A stretch of 64,000 nucleotides of DNA from Pseudomonas crudilactis (GCF_013433315.1 NZ_WXVV01000011.1:124001-188000); one strand, 5' to 3'; numbered from the stretch's first letter, positions 33,188 through 44,189 are shown. The notes: a model not told the origin generated them from the letters alone. Numbers and translations are program-made.

Positions 33188-33207
33188 ACCTGTCAGACCT
33201 GACAGGT
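33188..33207. promoter_or_regulatory. lux-box-like palindrome upstream of the Tc operon
   Basis: Perfect 9-base arms ACCTGTCAG and CTGACAGGT separated by AC form a 20-bp dyad. Size and half-site (ACCTGT...ACAGGT) match the lux box recognised by LuxR-family quorum-sensing regulators. It is 86 bp upstream of the TcA1 start, within range to activate that promoter, and 227 bp upstream of the divergent Ig-repeat gene. The rest of the 331-base gap is AT-rich with no gene. Confidence 0.5.
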
Positions 33208-33433
33208 GAGGACCATTTCCTTATACCTAATAAATTTAAAAAAACACTTTTTTATTCATTATTCTGCAAATCAATCGATCCCTTTAAAGCCCTTTAGTGC
33301 CAGCCCTAAGGGCAATGCGCAAAGACATTGTCGACCGTTCATCTGTACTGTCAGTTCTTACAGGTGGTTTTTTTCAGGTCATCCGTGAAAGTGGTGCGAC
33401 ATAAACACTTCACCGGGTGCAGGAGATCAAACC

Positions 33434-36400
33434 ATGGCTAATGATGATGGAGTTGTCGGAGACGATAGTGAAGGTGATGGTGAACGTGACAATGTCTTGT
33501 GGATCGCGCCCATCATCACCAAGCCCTTAGCGGGAACAACTGTTTCTCAGGGTTTCGACATTGATGCAATCGTCACCGTGCCCCCGGGCAGCAAATGGAA
33601 TATCGACATTTATATCAACAGCACCAAATTGAAGAGGTACTCAGGAACGCCTACAGCCGCTACGCTAATCTTCCAGACGGTAGAGCCTGGTTTGATTCCG
33701 CCCGGCGCACGCTTCTATTTCAAAGTTGAATATAAAAAGTTCCTTGGCTGGAGTGACTGGGCGTGGTCAGGGGACCTGACAATGGCCGGTTCGTCTAAGC
33801 CTCCACCGCCGTCCGTTTCCAACCCGGCGATAGTATGGATCCCTCGACCAACACTCAGCGGAAGAGGGGTGGCTGGTGCCTCGGTCCAACTGTTTGAGGG
33901 CGGTGTTGGCACTATAATTTTTGCGACCACGCAAGTCCTCAGCGATGGAACATGGTCGGTTCAACTGAAAGAACCTTTGTGGATGGCCAATCCTTTCAAT
34001 ATGACGGCCCGGCAAACGTTGAACGGTGAAACATCCGACTGGGCAGTCAACGTGCAATTTATCGTGCTGTTCAAGCCGGTCATATCCACCGTATCTGTTG
34101 ATGCTGGCGGCAAACCTACGATCAGTGGGTACGGGGGGCTTCGCAATGCCAGGATTGAAATCTGGCTTTCAGGGGGGGCCGGAGGAGCCCAGTTGGTCGG
34201 GACTGTTAGGCAGGATGGCTCGTGGTCGATGACCGCTACCTCAGCGTGGGCACCCAATTCGTACCTAATCACTGCCCGACAGGTCGCAGGGGGGCACGAG
34301 TCGGATTGGGCAGTCGGTAAAACGTTCGAGGTAAAACCACTCGTACCAGCGATTACCGAACCTGCGCCAAAAACCAGTCATCTGGCCAATGTCCTGGTGA
34401 AAGGAACCCGCATGGCGGGGTCGACAGTTGTGGTGCAAGACACTGGCAGCAGGCCAATCGTGGGCACTTTGAGCTACAGCGGGAACACATGGTCCTTCGC
34501 TTACCCCTGGTTGCCCGGCGCAAAACACGTCAAAGCGGTGCAGACAGTAAATGGACAGACGTCCGCTGCTACTGGTGTGCTCGAGTTCACCATCAAACCA
34601 CCCAAACCGGTGATTCAATCGCCCCCTGTTCCAGCGGCTGCGAAAGAGCTGCTGACCATCACCGGCGTAGTGTCCGGTGCGCATCTGGAAATGTTCACTG
34701 AGGCGGGTGTCCGGATTGACGGGAGTTTCAAAACCGAAGGGGCAACCAGCACGTTCACACATCCAGGCAGCTGGTTGTTGGGCACCACCAGGGTCAAAGT
34801 CACACAGACGGTGAACAATGTCCGCTCCGATGACAGCGCGCTTGTGGCTGTATCAGTGAAACCACCGGCGCCGCGGATTACGCTCCCCAAGGAGAACGAA
34901 CGCTATAACACACTTGCGGTACAGGGCACCTGTGAGGCCGGAGCGACGGTCAATGTCTGGAGTGGTGGTACTCACCTCGGACCAACTGAGGTAGTGGGTA
35001 CGAACTGGACGAACCGCTTCGATTGGCAACCGGGTCCCAAGGATGTTCACGCAATCCAGACGGTCAGAGAGATGCAATCTGATCCCAGTGTGGTTATCAA
35101 CTTCATAGTAAAACCGCCGTCGCCGACGATCGTTCAGCCACCCGATCCGACTGCAGCAAACCAGGTGCTGACCATTACGGATGTCTGGGCCAATGCCAGC
35201 CTTTTGCAAATGTATTCGGAGGCAGGTGCAACGATTGCCGGTGATTTCAGCGCCACTGGAACCACCCGGACGTTCACTGCGAAAGCGGATTGGGCACCGG
35301 GTGTCACCAAGGTTCAGGCCAGGCAGGTTGTAAACAATGTGGGGTCCGATCTCAGCGAGCTGGTGACGCTTGCAGTGAAACCTCAGGCTCCGCAAATTTC
35401 GCTCCCCAAGGAGGGCGAAAGCTATGTCGCCCTGCAAGTACAAGGCACCTGTGAGCCTGGCGCGACGGTGACGGTCTGGAGTGGCGGTACTGATCTTGGC
35501 CCTGTGCAGGTGACCGGCACGAGCTGGACCAATGACTTCACCTGGCAACCGGGTCCCAAAGTTCTTCAGGCCAGACAGGCAGTAGCCGGGCAGGATTCTC
35601 CTGATACCGGGGTGATCAACTTCAAAATCAAGCCATCGCAGCCGACGATCAGCCCACCCCCTGACCCGGCGGCAGCGGACGAGGCTTTGATCATTACCGG
35701 CGTTTGGGAGGGGGCCGTCAACCTGGCCATGTTTACCGAGGCCAACCTTCCGGTGGCTGGCGACTTCAGCGCCGACGGAACAACGCGCACCTTTACACCC
35801 TTGGATGATTGGGCGCCGGGCATCAACACGGTCAAGGTTGTGCAGACCGTCAACACGGTGAACTCCGATCCAAGTGATGAATGTACGTTCTCCGTGGAGG
35901 TGGGGGAAAAACCTGAAGCCCCGCAATTTCTACTACCGATGCCGGGCGCCAGAACCTCGACACGGCCGACCGTCAGGGTCAGAGGTCTGGCCGGTGCACA
36001 GCAGACCGTGCGGCTTGAGGAGGGGGCTACGTTGCATGAGCACAACGCGGACGTCGACGGCATTCTGGAGTTTACGGTCGAGACGCCGTTGACTCCCGGA
36101 ACGAACGTCCTCCAGGTCAGACAAAAGGCTGGTGGACCCGTGTCCGAATGGAGTGGACCTCATCGCTTCACGGTGAAAGAGCTGCCGCAAAAACCCATCA
36201 TTGAAGCGCCGGCAGAGGGCAGTAATGCATCGCGCACCCCCACGATCAGAGGCACAGGTGAAACCCGAGGGGAGATAATGCTGCGTCATGCCGATTCCGA
36301 GAAGCTGATTGACACCATTACCGGTGTAAAGCCCTGGCGCTGGACTGCCAGGGAGCCTTGGCCCATCGGCGAATACTCCGTTGAGGTACAGCAGACAGAT

Positions 36401-37681
36401 GAGGGGGACAGTTCTGGATGGTCAGACGCCCGCACCTTCAAGGTGGTCGAGTCCCTGTACGGAATCGGCGACTCTACCCCGGTACTCGCCAATCCGGTGG
36501 TCGGCTCCGGGCAAAGTGTGAAGTTGCGGGTTCAGGTCTTGTCCGGTAACAGTGGCGAGGCGGCCGAAGGGGTAGCCGTGCAATGGCGCCTCAAAGGCCA
36601 GAAGGACATCCTGGATACCACTGTGACCGACAGCGATGGTTGGGCTTATTACGCCTACACACCTGAAACTGTGGGCAAAAGTGAAGTTGTGGCGGATATC
36701 ACCAACGATAACGACGGCGTTGTCATGACCCAGCTCTACGAGGTTAACGCCCGAATGCACGATGACTGGGCGCAGCAAGCCCAGCTAACTCTGGGCGGTC
36801 AGAACGTTGAGTTGGACTTGCACGATCTCGTGCTGGCGGCGGGAAAAACCCTCTTACTGACTCTCACATTCAAAGACGGTAATCACTTGTGGGGTACTTA
36901 CGTCACCTTGCAAGACATGTGGGGCACTGCGGAGGGGCTGACCGTAGTCCCGCCACTGGGAACGCCGCAGAAAGTGGAAGCACACGAGCTGTCTTGGTTC
37001 ATTTCTTCGGCGGAGGGTCAAAGCGGTATTTTCGGTTTACGGCTGACCAGTCCGGTGCTGTCCGACTGGCAATTACCGGGGCGGGTGATAACGGAAGATT
37101 TTGTTCATACCCTGGATGTCGAGCTCGATACATTCCCGCAGGTTTTCGGAGGTGAAGCGGTCTATCCCTGCCTGGGTGCGAGGCATACCCTAACTGTGCG
37201 ACCCAAACCCGATAGCCCAATAATTGGCCTGCCCGTATTGCCGGAGTTTACCCCGGAAGCAGTAGACCTCGGGGTCACCCTGCGTCCGCTGGTCCAAATC
37301 ATGAAGGAGAGCGGAGTGAGCTGGTCGCTGGATTGCTTCACCAGCAGCAAAAGTGGCAATTTCGCAATGCGCTTGGCATTGCTGGGGTGGTTCCTCAAGT
37401 CTGGCGAAATGCCAATGTCTCTTGGGCACAACAAGGTCGAGATCACTGAAAGGGACGGCCCCAGTCAGATTGATGGGCGTTGGAGATATGGCATTCGTGT
37501 GACGTCCGCATTCTCGGGACAGCCTGCGGGGGATGTTGCGGTGACTGTCAGTGTTTCCGGTTCGGAAGATGTGCAGCGCAATACTCAGTCAGATGGTTGG
37601 ATCTATGTCTACTATGACGATGGCCAGGTTGTAGGTTTCACCATTCATAATGGCTATGACGGAACGACTGTCACTGGCTGA
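33434..37681 (+). CDS. Large repetitive Ig-like domain protein, divergent from the Tc operon
   Basis: This 1415-residue protein is built of about a dozen beta-sandwich modules of 80-95 residues, each closing with a signature like D-W-A-x-G-x-x-x-V-x-A-x-Q-x-V-x-G or VKPPxPxI linkers. Two module types, A (starting PxITLPKE, with GTCEAGATVNVWSGG) and B (starting PTIxPPPDPAAA), alternate. Near residues 1015-1100 and again at the C-terminus are invasin/intimin-like (Big_1-type) modules. There is no signal peptide, lipobox or membrane anchor, so secretion would need another route. ATG 33434 follows AGGAG. It is divergent from the Tc operon and may be co-regulated; an adhesin-like or toxin-associated role is inference. 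Confidence 0.75.
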   Translation: MANDDGVVGDDSEGDGERDNVLWIAPIITKPLAGTTVSQGFDIDAIVTVPPGSKWNIDIYINSTKLKRYSGTPTAATLIFQTVEPGLIPPGARFYFKVEYKKFLGWSDWAWSGDLTMAGSSKPPPPSVSNPAIVWIPRPTLSGRGVAGASVQLFEGGVGTIIFATTQVLSDGTWSVQLKEPLWMANPFNMTARQTLNGETSDWAVNVQFIVLFKPVISTVSVDAGGKPTISGYGGLRNARIEIWLSGGAGGAQLVGTVRQDGSWSMTATSAWAPNSYLITARQVAGGHESDWAVGKTFEVKPLVPAITEPAPKTSHLANVLVKGTRMAGSTVVVQDTGSRPIVGTLSYSGNTWSFAYPWLPGAKHVKAVQTVNGQTSAATGVLEFTIKPPKPVIQSPPVPAAAKELLTITGVVSGAHLEMFTEAGVRIDGSFKTEGATSTFTHPGSWLLGTTRVKVTQTVNNVRSDDSALVAVSVKPPAPRITLPKENERYNTLAVQGTCEAGATVNVWSGGTHLGPTEVVGTNWTNRFDWQPGPKDVHAIQTVREMQSDPSVVINFIVKPPSPTIVQPPDPTAANQVLTITDVWANASLLQMYSEAGATIAGDFSATGTTRTFTAKADWAPGVTKVQARQVVNNVGSDLSELVTLAVKPQAPQISLPKEGESYVALQVQGTCEPGATVTVWSGGTDLGPVQVTGTSWTNDFTWQPGPKVLQARQAVAGQDSPDTGVINFKIKPSQPTISPPPDPAAADEALIITGVWEGAVNLAMFTEANLPVAGDFSADGTTRTFTPLDDWAPGINTVKVVQTVNTVNSDPSDECTFSVEVGEKPEAPQFLLPMPGARTSTRPTVRVRGLAGAQQTVRLEEGATLHEHNADVDGILEFTVETPLTPGTNVLQVRQKAGGPVSEWSGPHRFTVKELPQKPIIEAPAEGSNASRTPTIRGTGETRGEIMLRHADSEKLIDTITGVKPWRWTAREPWPIGEYSVEVQQTDEGDSSGWSDARTFKVVESLYGIGDSTPVLANPVVGSGQSVKLRVQVLSGNSGEAAEGVAVQWRLKGQKDILDTTVTDSDGWAYYAYTPETVGKSEVVADITNDNDGVVMTQLYEVNARMHDDWAQQAQLTLGGQNVELDLHDLVLAAGKTLLLTLTFKDGNHLWGTYVTLQDMWGTAEGLTVVPPLGTPQKVEAHELSWFISSAEGQSGIFGLRLTSPVLSDWQLPGRVITEDFVHTLDVELDTFPQVFGGEAVYPCLGARHTLTVRPKPDSPIIGLPVLPEFTPEAVDLGVTLRPLVQIMKESGVSWSLDCFTSSKSGNFAMRLALLGWFLKSGEMPMSLGHNKVEITERDGPSQIDGRWRYGIRVTSAFSGQPAGDVAVTVSVSGSEDVQRNTQSDGWIYVYYDDGQVVGFTIHNGYDGTTVTG
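34602..35905 (+). repeat. Alternating A/B module repeat, about 520-bp period
   Basis: B-type modules begin near 34602, 35119 and 35640; A-type modules begin near 34867 and 35388. Each A+B pair is about 517-521 bp, and copies remain similar at DNA level (for example the PKEGESY and WQPGPK segments). This indicates recent internal duplication. Confidence 0.7.
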
Positions 37682-37693
37682 CAGCAAGGCAAA

Positions 37694-37835
37694 CTGCAGG
37701 AGCGAACCTGCTCGCGATAGCGCAATGTCAGATGTTGGATGTGCCGACGCCTTCGCGAGCAGGCTCGCTCCCACATTAATCCGGGTGTAACTCAGGTTGC
37801 TGAGCAGCGCCGAAACCTGTGGGAGCGGGCTTCCC
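37694..37835. repeat. Cluster of three REP copies
   Basis: Copies lie at 37694-37722 (direct), 37750-37774 (inverted) and a truncated copy at 37816-37835 (direct, GTGGGAGCGGGCTT). They fill the gap between the Ig-repeat gene and the convergent nuo operon. Confidence 0.8.
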
Positions 37836-37867
37836 AAACACCGGTGATGTCGAATCCCGCAAAAACA

Positions 37868-37894
37868 AAAACGGCACCCGAAGGTGCCGTTTTC
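37868..37894 (-). terminator. Bidirectional rho-independent terminator, end of nuo operon
   Basis: ACGGCACC and GGTGCCGT arms around CGAA, with A-run on the left and T-run on the right, so it can stop nuo transcription and also the convergent gene. It lies 21 bases after the nuoN stop. Confidence 0.85.
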
Positions 37895-37914
37895 ATGTAT
37901 AGCCAGCCAAGCAA

Positions 37915-39378
37915 TCAGCCCGCCAGACCCGCCTGCTGAACCAGAGTCAGCAATGGCTGCGGGTACACACCCAGGAAGAACGCGACCAAGGCGATGGCCA
38001 GCAGCATCACGCCGCCTGCCTTCTGCTCCCAGTGCAGTTGGGCGTCGTGGCGACGCAGGTTTGGCTCGATCAGGTACAGGGTGACCATCACGCGCAGGTA
38101 GTAGAAGACGCCGATGGCGCTGCCCAGCACCAGCGAACCGACCAGCCACCATTGATGCGATTCAACACCGGTAGCGATGATGTAGAACTTGCCGATGAAG
38201 CCAGCGGTCAGTGGGATACCGGCCAGCGACAGCATCATCACGGTCAGCACGGCGGTCAGGTACGGACGGCGCCAGAACAGGCCGCGGTATTCGTACAGGG
38301 CGTCCGCGTCACGGCCGTTGTACGGCGAGGACATCAGGGTGATCACGCCGAACGCGCCGAGACTGGTGATCACATAAGTCACCAGGTACACGCCGATGGC
38401 TTCCACCGCCAGACCCTTGCTCGCTACCAGCGCGATCAGCAGGTAGCCGAAGTGCGCGATGGACGAGTAACCGAGCAGACGCTTGAGGTTGCTCTGGGTC
38501 AGGGCCAGCAGGTTACCGAACAGGATCGAGGCGATCGCGATGACGGTCAGCACGTCGCTCAGCACGCCACTGCTGGCAGCAGGGGAGATCTGGAACAGAC
38601 GCACCATCACCGCAAACACCGCAACCTTCGAGGCGGTCGCGAGGAACGCCGCCACCGGTGCCGGAGCACCTTCGTAAACGTCCGGCGTCCACAGGTGGAA
38701 CGGTACCAGCGACAGCTTGAACGCCAGACCGATCAGCATCATGCCCAGGCCCAGTTGTGCCAGCGAGCTAGGCAGGCCAGTCGCGGCCAGCGCCTGACCG
38801 ATACCGACGAAGCTCAGCGAACCCGAGTCGGCGTACAGCAGCGCCATACCAAACAACAGGAACGCGGAACCGGCGGCCGACAGCACCATGTATTTGATGC
38901 CGGCTTCCAGCGAACGCTTGTTGAAGAAGGCGTAAGCCACCAGACCGTAAACCGGTACCGAGAGCAGTTCCAGACCGATGAACAAACCGGCCAGGTGCTG
39001 CGCGCTGACCAGAACCAGACCACCGGCGGCGGCCATCAGGATCAGCAGGTACAGTTCTTCACGGTTGCCCGGGTAGCCCGAACCGCCATCACCCAAGTAG
39101 GCGTGGGCGAGGGTGACGCAGGCGAGGGTGGCGACCAGGATCAGCGCCATGTACAGGCAAGCGAAGGTGTCGATCTGCAGCAATGGGGTCACGGCCAGAG
39201 GCGCGACTTTCAGGGCTGGGAGGATCGACAGCAGGGCCAGGTTCAGACCGGCGACCGAGATCAGGAAGGTCTGCGAGTGGTTGCGGCGCCAGGCGATTGC
39301 CAGCATCACCACGATAATGGTGAGGCTGGTGATCAACAGTGGCGCAAGCGCAATAAAGTGTTGAATCGTGAATTCCAT
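37915..39378 (-). CDS. nuoN: NADH-quinone oxidoreductase subunit N
   Basis: This 487-residue, about 14-helix antiporter-like subunit of the membrane arm of complex I is one of three proton channels. It is homologous to NuoL and NuoM; the conserved charged residues of the proton_antipo_M fold are visible ([16 protein letters not shown] with Glu in helix 5, and [14 protein letters not shown] helix 7 lysine context). ATG 39378 (MEFTIQHF) begins 7 bases after the nuoM stop; the longer open frame upstream overlaps nuoM. It is the last gene of nuoA-N and ends before a terminator. Confidence 0.95.
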   Translation of the reverse strand: MEFTIQHFIALAPLLITSLTIIVVMLAIAWRRNHSQTFLISVAGLNLALLSILPALKVAPLAVTPLLQIDTFACLYMALILVATLACVTLAHAYLGDGGSGYPGNREELYLLILMAAAGGLVLVSAQHLAGLFIGLELLSVPVYGLVAYAFFNKRSLEAGIKYMVLSAAGSAFLLFGMALLYADSGSLSFVGIGQALAATGLPSSLAQLGLGMMLIGLAFKLSLVPFHLWTPDVYEGAPAPVAAFLATASKVAVFAVMVRLFQISPAASSGVLSDVLTVIAIASILFGNLLALTQSNLKRLLGYSSIAHFGYLLIALVASKGLAVEAIGVYLVTYVITSLGAFGVITLMSSPYNGRDADALYEYRGLFWRRPYLTAVLTVMMLSLAGIPLTAGFIGKFYIIATGVESHQWWLVGSLVLGSAIGVFYYLRVMVTLYLIEPNLRRHDAQLHWEQKAGGVMLLAIALVAFFLGVYPQPLLTLVQQAGLAG

Positions 39379-39385
39379 AGCGCTC

Positions 39386-40918
39386 TTACCGGGCCGAAGC
39401 GAGTTGAGTGAAGGCGGTGCCGAGCCACTGCTGCACGCCATGCATCGTGGCGGCAGACGTGTCGAGGAACGGTTGCGGGTAGACGCCGAGGTAAACCAGC
39501 AGCACCGCAAGGCCCAGCACCATGATCAGTTCGCGAGCGTCCATGCCGTGCAGGATCGAATCCGATTTCGACGGACCGAAGTAGGCACGGTGGATCATGA
39601 TCAGCGAGTAGACCGAACCGAACACCAGACCGGAGGTGGCAATCGCAGTGATCCACGGCCAGCTGGCGAAGGAGCCGATCAGGATCAGGAACTCACCAAC
39701 AAAGTTACCGGTACCCGGCAGACCCAAGGACGCGGCTGCAAAGAACAGGCTGATCGCCGGCAGGTATGCGATACGCGACCACAGACCGCCCATCTCACGC
39801 ATGTCACGAGTGTGCAGACGCTCGTACAACTGACCGCTGAGGATAAACAGTGCCGCCGCCGACACACCGTGCGCCAGCATCTGGATCACTGCACCTTGCA
39901 GGGCCAGTTGGCTGCCGGAGTAGATGCCGATCAACACGAAACCCATGTGGGAAACGGACGAGAAGGCGATCAGACGCTTGATGTCGGTTTGTGCGAAAGC
40001 GAGGAACGCACCGTAGAAGATCCCGATCAGACCGAGGGTCATGGCGATCGGCGCGAACTCGGCCGAAGCATTCGGGAACAGCGGCAGGGCGAAACGCAGC
40101 AGACCGTAAGCAGCGGTTTTCAGCAAGATACCGGCGAGGTCGACGGAACCGGCAGTCGGCGCCTGGGCGTGGGCATCAGGCAACCACGAGTGGAACGGTA
40201 CGACCGGCAGCTTGACCGCGAAGGCGATGAAGAAGCCGAGCATCAGGATGTACTCGGTGGTCATCGACATCTTGGTTTTCAACAGGTCGGCGTAGTTGAA
40301 AGTAATCACGCCAGTGTTGTTGAAGTTGACCAGCACCAGACCGAGGATCGCCACCAGCATGATCAGGCCGGACGCCTGAGTGAAGATGAAGAACTTGGTC
40401 GCTGCGTAGATCCGGGTTTTCTTGCCGTCCGAAGAACTGTGACCCCAGAGCGCGATGAGGAAGTACATCGGCACCAGCATCATTTCCCAGAAGAAGAAGA
40501 ACATGAACAGGTCGAGGGCGAGGAACACGCCGACGACGCCGCCGAGGATCCACATCAGGTTCAGGTGGAAGAAGCCAACGTGACGTTGAATCTCTTTCCA
40601 CGAGCAGAGTACCGAGAGGATGCCCAGCAGACCGGTCAGCAGGATCATCAACAGCGACAGGCCGTCGAGGGCCAGGTGCACGTTGATGCCGAAGCGCTGG
40701 ATCCAGACATGCTTGAACTCAAGCGCCCAGGTCGGATCGGCGCCAGGCGCCGGCGCAAATGAATAGTCACCGTGGGCCCACAGCCAGAGGCCGAGGGCGA
40801 GTTCCAGGGTCATGGTCAACAGCGCAATCCAGCGCGGGAGGGTAGCGCCGAAGCGCTCACCCATCCAGCACAGCAGGCCGCCGATGAAGGGGATCAGGAT
40901 TAGCCAAGGCAGAATCAT
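39386..40918 (-). CDS. nuoM: NADH-quinone oxidoreductase subunit M
   Basis: This 510-residue proton-pumping membrane subunit of complex I starts [18 protein letters not shown], typical of NuoM. The helix-5 glutamate motif is [16 protein letters not shown], followed by the conserved [22 protein letters not shown] loop region (cited in part), where the Lys and His of the proton path sit. It lies between nuoL and nuoN in the standard order. The very similar length and helix pattern to the NuoL core support the assignment. Confidence 0.96.
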   Translation of the reverse strand: MILPWLILIPFIGGLLCWMGERFGATLPRWIALLTMTLELALGLWLWAHGDYSFAPAPGADPTWALEFKHVWIQRFGINVHLALDGLSLLMILLTGLLGILSVLCSWKEIQRHVGFFHLNLMWILGGVVGVFLALDLFMFFFFWEMMLVPMYFLIALWGHSSSDGKKTRIYAATKFFIFTQASGLIMLVAILGLVLVNFNNTGVITFNYADLLKTKMSMTTEYILMLGFFIAFAVKLPVVPFHSWLPDAHAQAPTAGSVDLAGILLKTAAYGLLRFALPLFPNASAEFAPIAMTLGLIGIFYGAFLAFAQTDIKRLIAFSSVSHMGFVLIGIYSGSQLALQGAVIQMLAHGVSAAALFILSGQLYERLHTRDMREMGGLWSRIAYLPAISLFFAAASLGLPGTGNFVGEFLILIGSFASWPWITAIATSGLVFGSVYSLIMIHRAYFGPSKSDSILHGMDARELIMVLGLAVLLVYLGVYPQPFLDTSAATMHGVQQWLGTAFTQLASAR

Positions 40919-40957
40919 GACGGGCTCGTTTCCTTTCGCAAATTCGCAAGGTTCATA

Positions 40958-42811
40958 TCAGACCGCTACCAGCACGATGGCGCCGATTACCAGCACGGCA
41001 CCAGCAGCCATCGAAGCAGCGTACCAACGCAGTTGACCGGTCTCGGTGCGGCTCAGGGCAGTGTGACCACCCTTGGCCATACGCGGGATCAGACCGATGG
41101 TCTGGTCGAGCGGGTCTTTGCGCAGTACGTGGCTGATCGCCAGGTAAGGCTTGACGAACAGTTTGTCGTAGATCCAGTCGAAGCCCCAGGCAGCGAACCA
41201 CCAGGCCGAAAGGAAACGGCCGATGCCGCTGTTGGCGATCGCCGTGACGAAGCGACGCTTGCCGAGGAACAGCAGCGCTGCCAGCAGGATACCGGCCAGG
41301 GCGATGGCGCCCGAAGCGATTTCCAGACTGTGCTTGGCTTCGCCACCGGCATGGCCAACGCTTTCTGGCAGCACGCCGTGCAGCGGTGGCACGATCATGG
41401 CGCCGACGAAAGTCGACAGTACGATCAGCACCGACAGTGGCAGCCAGTGCGAGATGCCGTGACCGGCGTGGGCTTCGGTCTTGGCTTCACCGTGGAACGT
41501 GATGAAGATCAGGCGGAAGGTGTACAGCGACGTCATGAACGCGCCGACCAGACCTGCGTAAAGCAGACCGTGGTTGCCGCTGGCGAACGCTTCCCAGAGG
41601 ATTTCGTCCTTGGAGTAGAAGCCGGCGGTGACCAGTGGCAGGGCAGCCAGTGCGGCACCACCAACGATGAAGCTGGCGTAGGCCAGTGGCAGTTTTTTCC
41701 ACAGACCGCCCATCTTGAAGATGTTCTGCTCGTGGTGGCAGGCAACGATCACCGCACCGGAAGCAAGGAACAGCAGGGCCTTGAAGAAGGCGTGGGTCAT
41801 CAGGTGGAAGATCGCGCCATCCCAGGCGCCAACGCCCAGCGCCAGGAACATGTAGCCGATCTGGCTCATGGTCGAGTAGGCGAGGATACGTTTGATGTCG
41901 GTTTGAACCAGTGCGGCGAAACCTGCCAGTACCAGAGTCACACCACCGACGATACCGACCAGGTGGAGGATTTCCGGCGCCAGGGTGAACAGACCGTGGG
42001 TACGAGCGATCAGGTAAACACCGGCGGTCACCATGGTGGCGGCGTGGATCAGTGCCGAAACCGGAGTGGGGCCGGCCATCGCGTCCGCCAGCCAGGTTTG
42101 CAGCGGCAGTTGCGCCGATTTACCGACCGCACCACCCAGCAGCATCAGGGTTGCCAGGGTGATCCAGAAGTCGCCGACCTGGAATTTCTGCGGTGCCAGC
42201 ACCAGCAGTTCCTGGATGTTCAACGTGCCCACTTGCTGGAACAGGATGAACAGGCCGATGGCCATGAACACGTCGCCGATCCGGGTCACGATGAACGCCT
42301 TGAGTGCGGCGTTACCGTTGTTGCGGTTGCTGTAGTAGAAACCGATCAACAGGTACGAGCACAGGCCCACGCCTTCCCAGCCGAAGTACAGGAACAACAG
42401 GTTATCGCCGAGCACCAGGAACAGCATGCTGGCGATAAACAGGTTGGTGTACGAGAAGAAGCGCGAGTAACCCGCTTCACCGCGCATGTACCAAGAGGCG
42501 AACAGGTGGATCAGGAAGCCGACGCCAACGACCACGCCAAGCATGGTGATCGACAGGCCGTCGACGTAGAGGGCGAAGTCAGGCTTGAAGCCTTCGACCG
42601 CCATCCACTTCCACAGCACCAGCGTGTAGTGACCGCCTTCGGGTGGTGCGACGTTGAATTGCCAGATGACGTAGGCGGCGACAATCGCCGACAAGCCAAT
42701 GGAACCCACGCCGATCAGCGCCGAGAGGTTTTCCGACCAGCGTCCACGGGAGAACGACAGCAGCAGGAAACCGATCAGAGGGAATACGAAAGTCAGAAAG
42801 ATCAGGTTCAT
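40958..42811 (-). CDS. nuoL: NADH-quinone oxidoreductase subunit L
   Basis: This 617-residue distal proton-pumping subunit of complex I has the 14-helix antiporter core with [15 protein letters not shown] (helix 5 glutamate) and [20 protein letters not shown]. The C-terminal extension contains the long lateral helix that runs along the membrane arm. Its start codon overlaps the nuoK stop by four bases (42808-42811). The C-terminus ends in a membrane helix ([16 protein letters not shown]). Confidence 0.96.
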   Translation of the reverse strand: MNLIFLTFVFPLIGFLLLSFSRGRWSENLSALIGVGSIGLSAIVAAYVIWQFNVAPPEGGHYTLVLWKWMAVEGFKPDFALYVDGLSITMLGVVVGVGFLIHLFASWYMRGEAGYSRFFSYTNLFIASMLFLVLGDNLLFLYFGWEGVGLCSYLLIGFYYSNRNNGNAALKAFIVTRIGDVFMAIGLFILFQQVGTLNIQELLVLAPQKFQVGDFWITLATLMLLGGAVGKSAQLPLQTWLADAMAGPTPVSALIHAATMVTAGVYLIARTHGLFTLAPEILHLVGIVGGVTLVLAGFAALVQTDIKRILAYSTMSQIGYMFLALGVGAWDGAIFHLMTHAFFKALLFLASGAVIVACHHEQNIFKMGGLWKKLPLAYASFIVGGAALAALPLVTAGFYSKDEILWEAFASGNHGLLYAGLVGAFMTSLYTFRLIFITFHGEAKTEAHAGHGISHWLPLSVLIVLSTFVGAMIVPPLHGVLPESVGHAGGEAKHSLEIASGAIALAGILLAALLFLGKRRFVTAIANSGIGRFLSAWWFAAWGFDWIYDKLFVKPYLAISHVLRKDPLDQTIGLIPRMAKGGHTALSRTETGQLRWYAASMAAGAVLVIGAIVLVAV

Positions 42812-43116
42812 CCGCGCATCTCACTGGCAGCGTCGATATCGAGCGTGTGGAAGCGGCGATACAGTTGCAGCAGGATCGCCAGACCAATACTGGCCTCGGC
42901 GGCTGCAAGGCTGATCACCAGAATGAACATGATCTGTCCATCCGGCTGGCCCCAACGGGCGCCTGCAACAATGAACGCCAGTGCAGAGGCGTTCATCATT
43001 ACTTCCAGACTCATCAACACGAACAAAATGTTGCGGCGGACCATCAGGCCGACCAGACCAAGGCAGAACAGGATGCCGGCAACGGCCAATCCATGTTCGA
43101 GAGGGATAGCAGGCAT
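42808..43116 (-). CDS. nuoK: NADH-quinone oxidoreductase subunit K
   Basis: This 102-residue membrane subunit has three helices and the two conserved glutamates of the proton route: [17 protein letters not shown] and [12 protein letters not shown]. It starts [17 protein letters not shown]. The nuoJ stop lies three bases upstream of its start and the gene overlaps nuoL by four bases, consistent with coupled translation. Confidence 0.96.
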   Translation of the reverse strand: MPAIPLEHGLAVAGILFCLGLVGLMVRRNILFVLMSLEVMMNASALAFIVAGARWGQPDGQIMFILVISLAAAEASIGLAILLQLYRRFHTLDIDAASEMRG

Positions 43117-43119
43117 GTC

Positions 43120-43620
43120 TTACTCCTTCGCCTCGTTACGGCCCAAATGGAACGCCGTGACGGCTGCAGCAAGCAGCAGCATCGAGGCGAGTTCGACCAC
43201 CAGCAGGTACGGGCCGAACAGGCTGATGCCCACGGCTTTCGCGTCTACGGTGGTGTGGCCGATGGCCTGACCGCTCTGGTGAGCGAACAGCACATACAGC
43301 AGTTCGGCCAGCAGCAGCGCGGCGAGAATCACCGGCCCTGCCCAGATGCCGGGCTTGAGCCAGACGCGTTCTTGCTGAACCGAGGCCGGGCCCAGGTTCA
43401 GCATCATCACCACGAACACGAACAGCACCATGATGGCGCCGGCGTAGGCGATCACTTCCAGCACGCCGGCGAACGGCGCGCCGAGTGCGAAGAAGGTCAT
43501 GGCCACGGCGATCAACGAGATGATCAGGTAGAGCAGGGCGTGCACAGGGTTGGTGTTGGTGACTACGCGAAGCGTGGACACAACAGCGATACCCGATGCG
43601 AAATAGAAAGCGAATTCCAT
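43120..43620 (-). CDS. nuoJ: NADH-quinone oxidoreductase subunit J
   Basis: This 166-residue membrane subunit of complex I has five helices. The pi-bulge helix 3 region [17 protein letters not shown] is clearly visible; it takes part in the conformational coupling between the quinone site and the pumps. It starts [17 protein letters not shown] and lies 9 bases after nuoI. Confidence 0.95.
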   Translation of the reverse strand: MEFAFYFASGIAVVSTLRVVTNTNPVHALLYLIISLIAVAMTFFALGAPFAGVLEVIAYAGAIMVLFVFVVMMLNLGPASVQQERVWLKPGIWAGPVILAALLLAELLYVLFAHQSGQAIGHTTVDAKAVGISLFGPYLLVVELASMLLLAAAVTAFHLGRNEAKE

Positions 43621-43629
43621 CGTTCTTCC

Positions 43630-44178
43630 TTAAGGCAGCAAGCTCTTCACGTTGATCGGTTCGGCTTCGTTCTGCGCGGAGCCTTTCGGCTTGCCAGCGA
43701 TTGCCATACCTGCAACACGATAGAAGTTGTAATCAGGGTTTTTGCCGGGGCCGGAGATCAACAGATCTTCTTTCTCGTACACCAGGTCCTGACGTTTGAA
43801 CTCGGCCATCTCGAAATCCGGTGTCAACTGGATTGCGGTGGTCGGACAGGCTTCCTCGCAGAGACCGCAGAAAATGCAGCGCGAGAAGTTGATACGGAAG
43901 AAGTCCGGGTACCAGCGACCGTCTTCGGTTTCCGCTTTCTGCAGCGAGATGCAACCCACCGGGCAAGCCACGGCGCACAGGTTGCAGGCAACGCAACGCT
44001 CTTCGCCATCGGGGTCACGGGTCAGGACGATGCGACCACGGTAGCGTGGTGGCAGGTAGACCGCTTCTTCCGGGTATTGCAGGGTGTCGCGCTTGCGAAA
44101 GCCATGGCCGAAGACCATGACCAGGCTGCGCAACTGGGTACCAGTACCCTTAACGATGTCGCCAATATATTTGAACAT
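43630..44178 (-). CDS. nuoI: NADH-quinone oxidoreductase subunit I
   Basis: This 182-residue peripheral subunit of complex I carries two [4Fe-4S] clusters (N6a and N6b). Both ferredoxin motifs are intact: [15 protein letters not shown] and [16 protein letters not shown]. The N-terminal amphipathic helix that anchors it near NuoH is present ([17 protein letters not shown]). It follows nuoH by 11 bases in the operon. Confidence 0.96.
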   Translation of the reverse strand: MFKYIGDIVKGTGTQLRSLVMVFGHGFRKRDTLQYPEEAVYLPPRYRGRIVLTRDPDGEERCVACNLCAVACPVGCISLQKAETEDGRWYPDFFRINFSRCIFCGLCEEACPTTAIQLTPDFEMAEFKRQDLVYEKEDLLISGPGKNPDYNFYRVAGMAIAGKPKGSAQNEAEPINVKSLLP

Positions 44179-44189
44179 GGGTCAAATCC

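Noticed and set aside
41033..43270. 745-codon open frame on the plus strand opposite nuoL, nuoK and nuoJ
   Set aside because: It is the mirror of highly conserved complex I genes, with Arg/Gln/His-rich low-quality protein and no ribosome site. It arises from high-GC codon structure.
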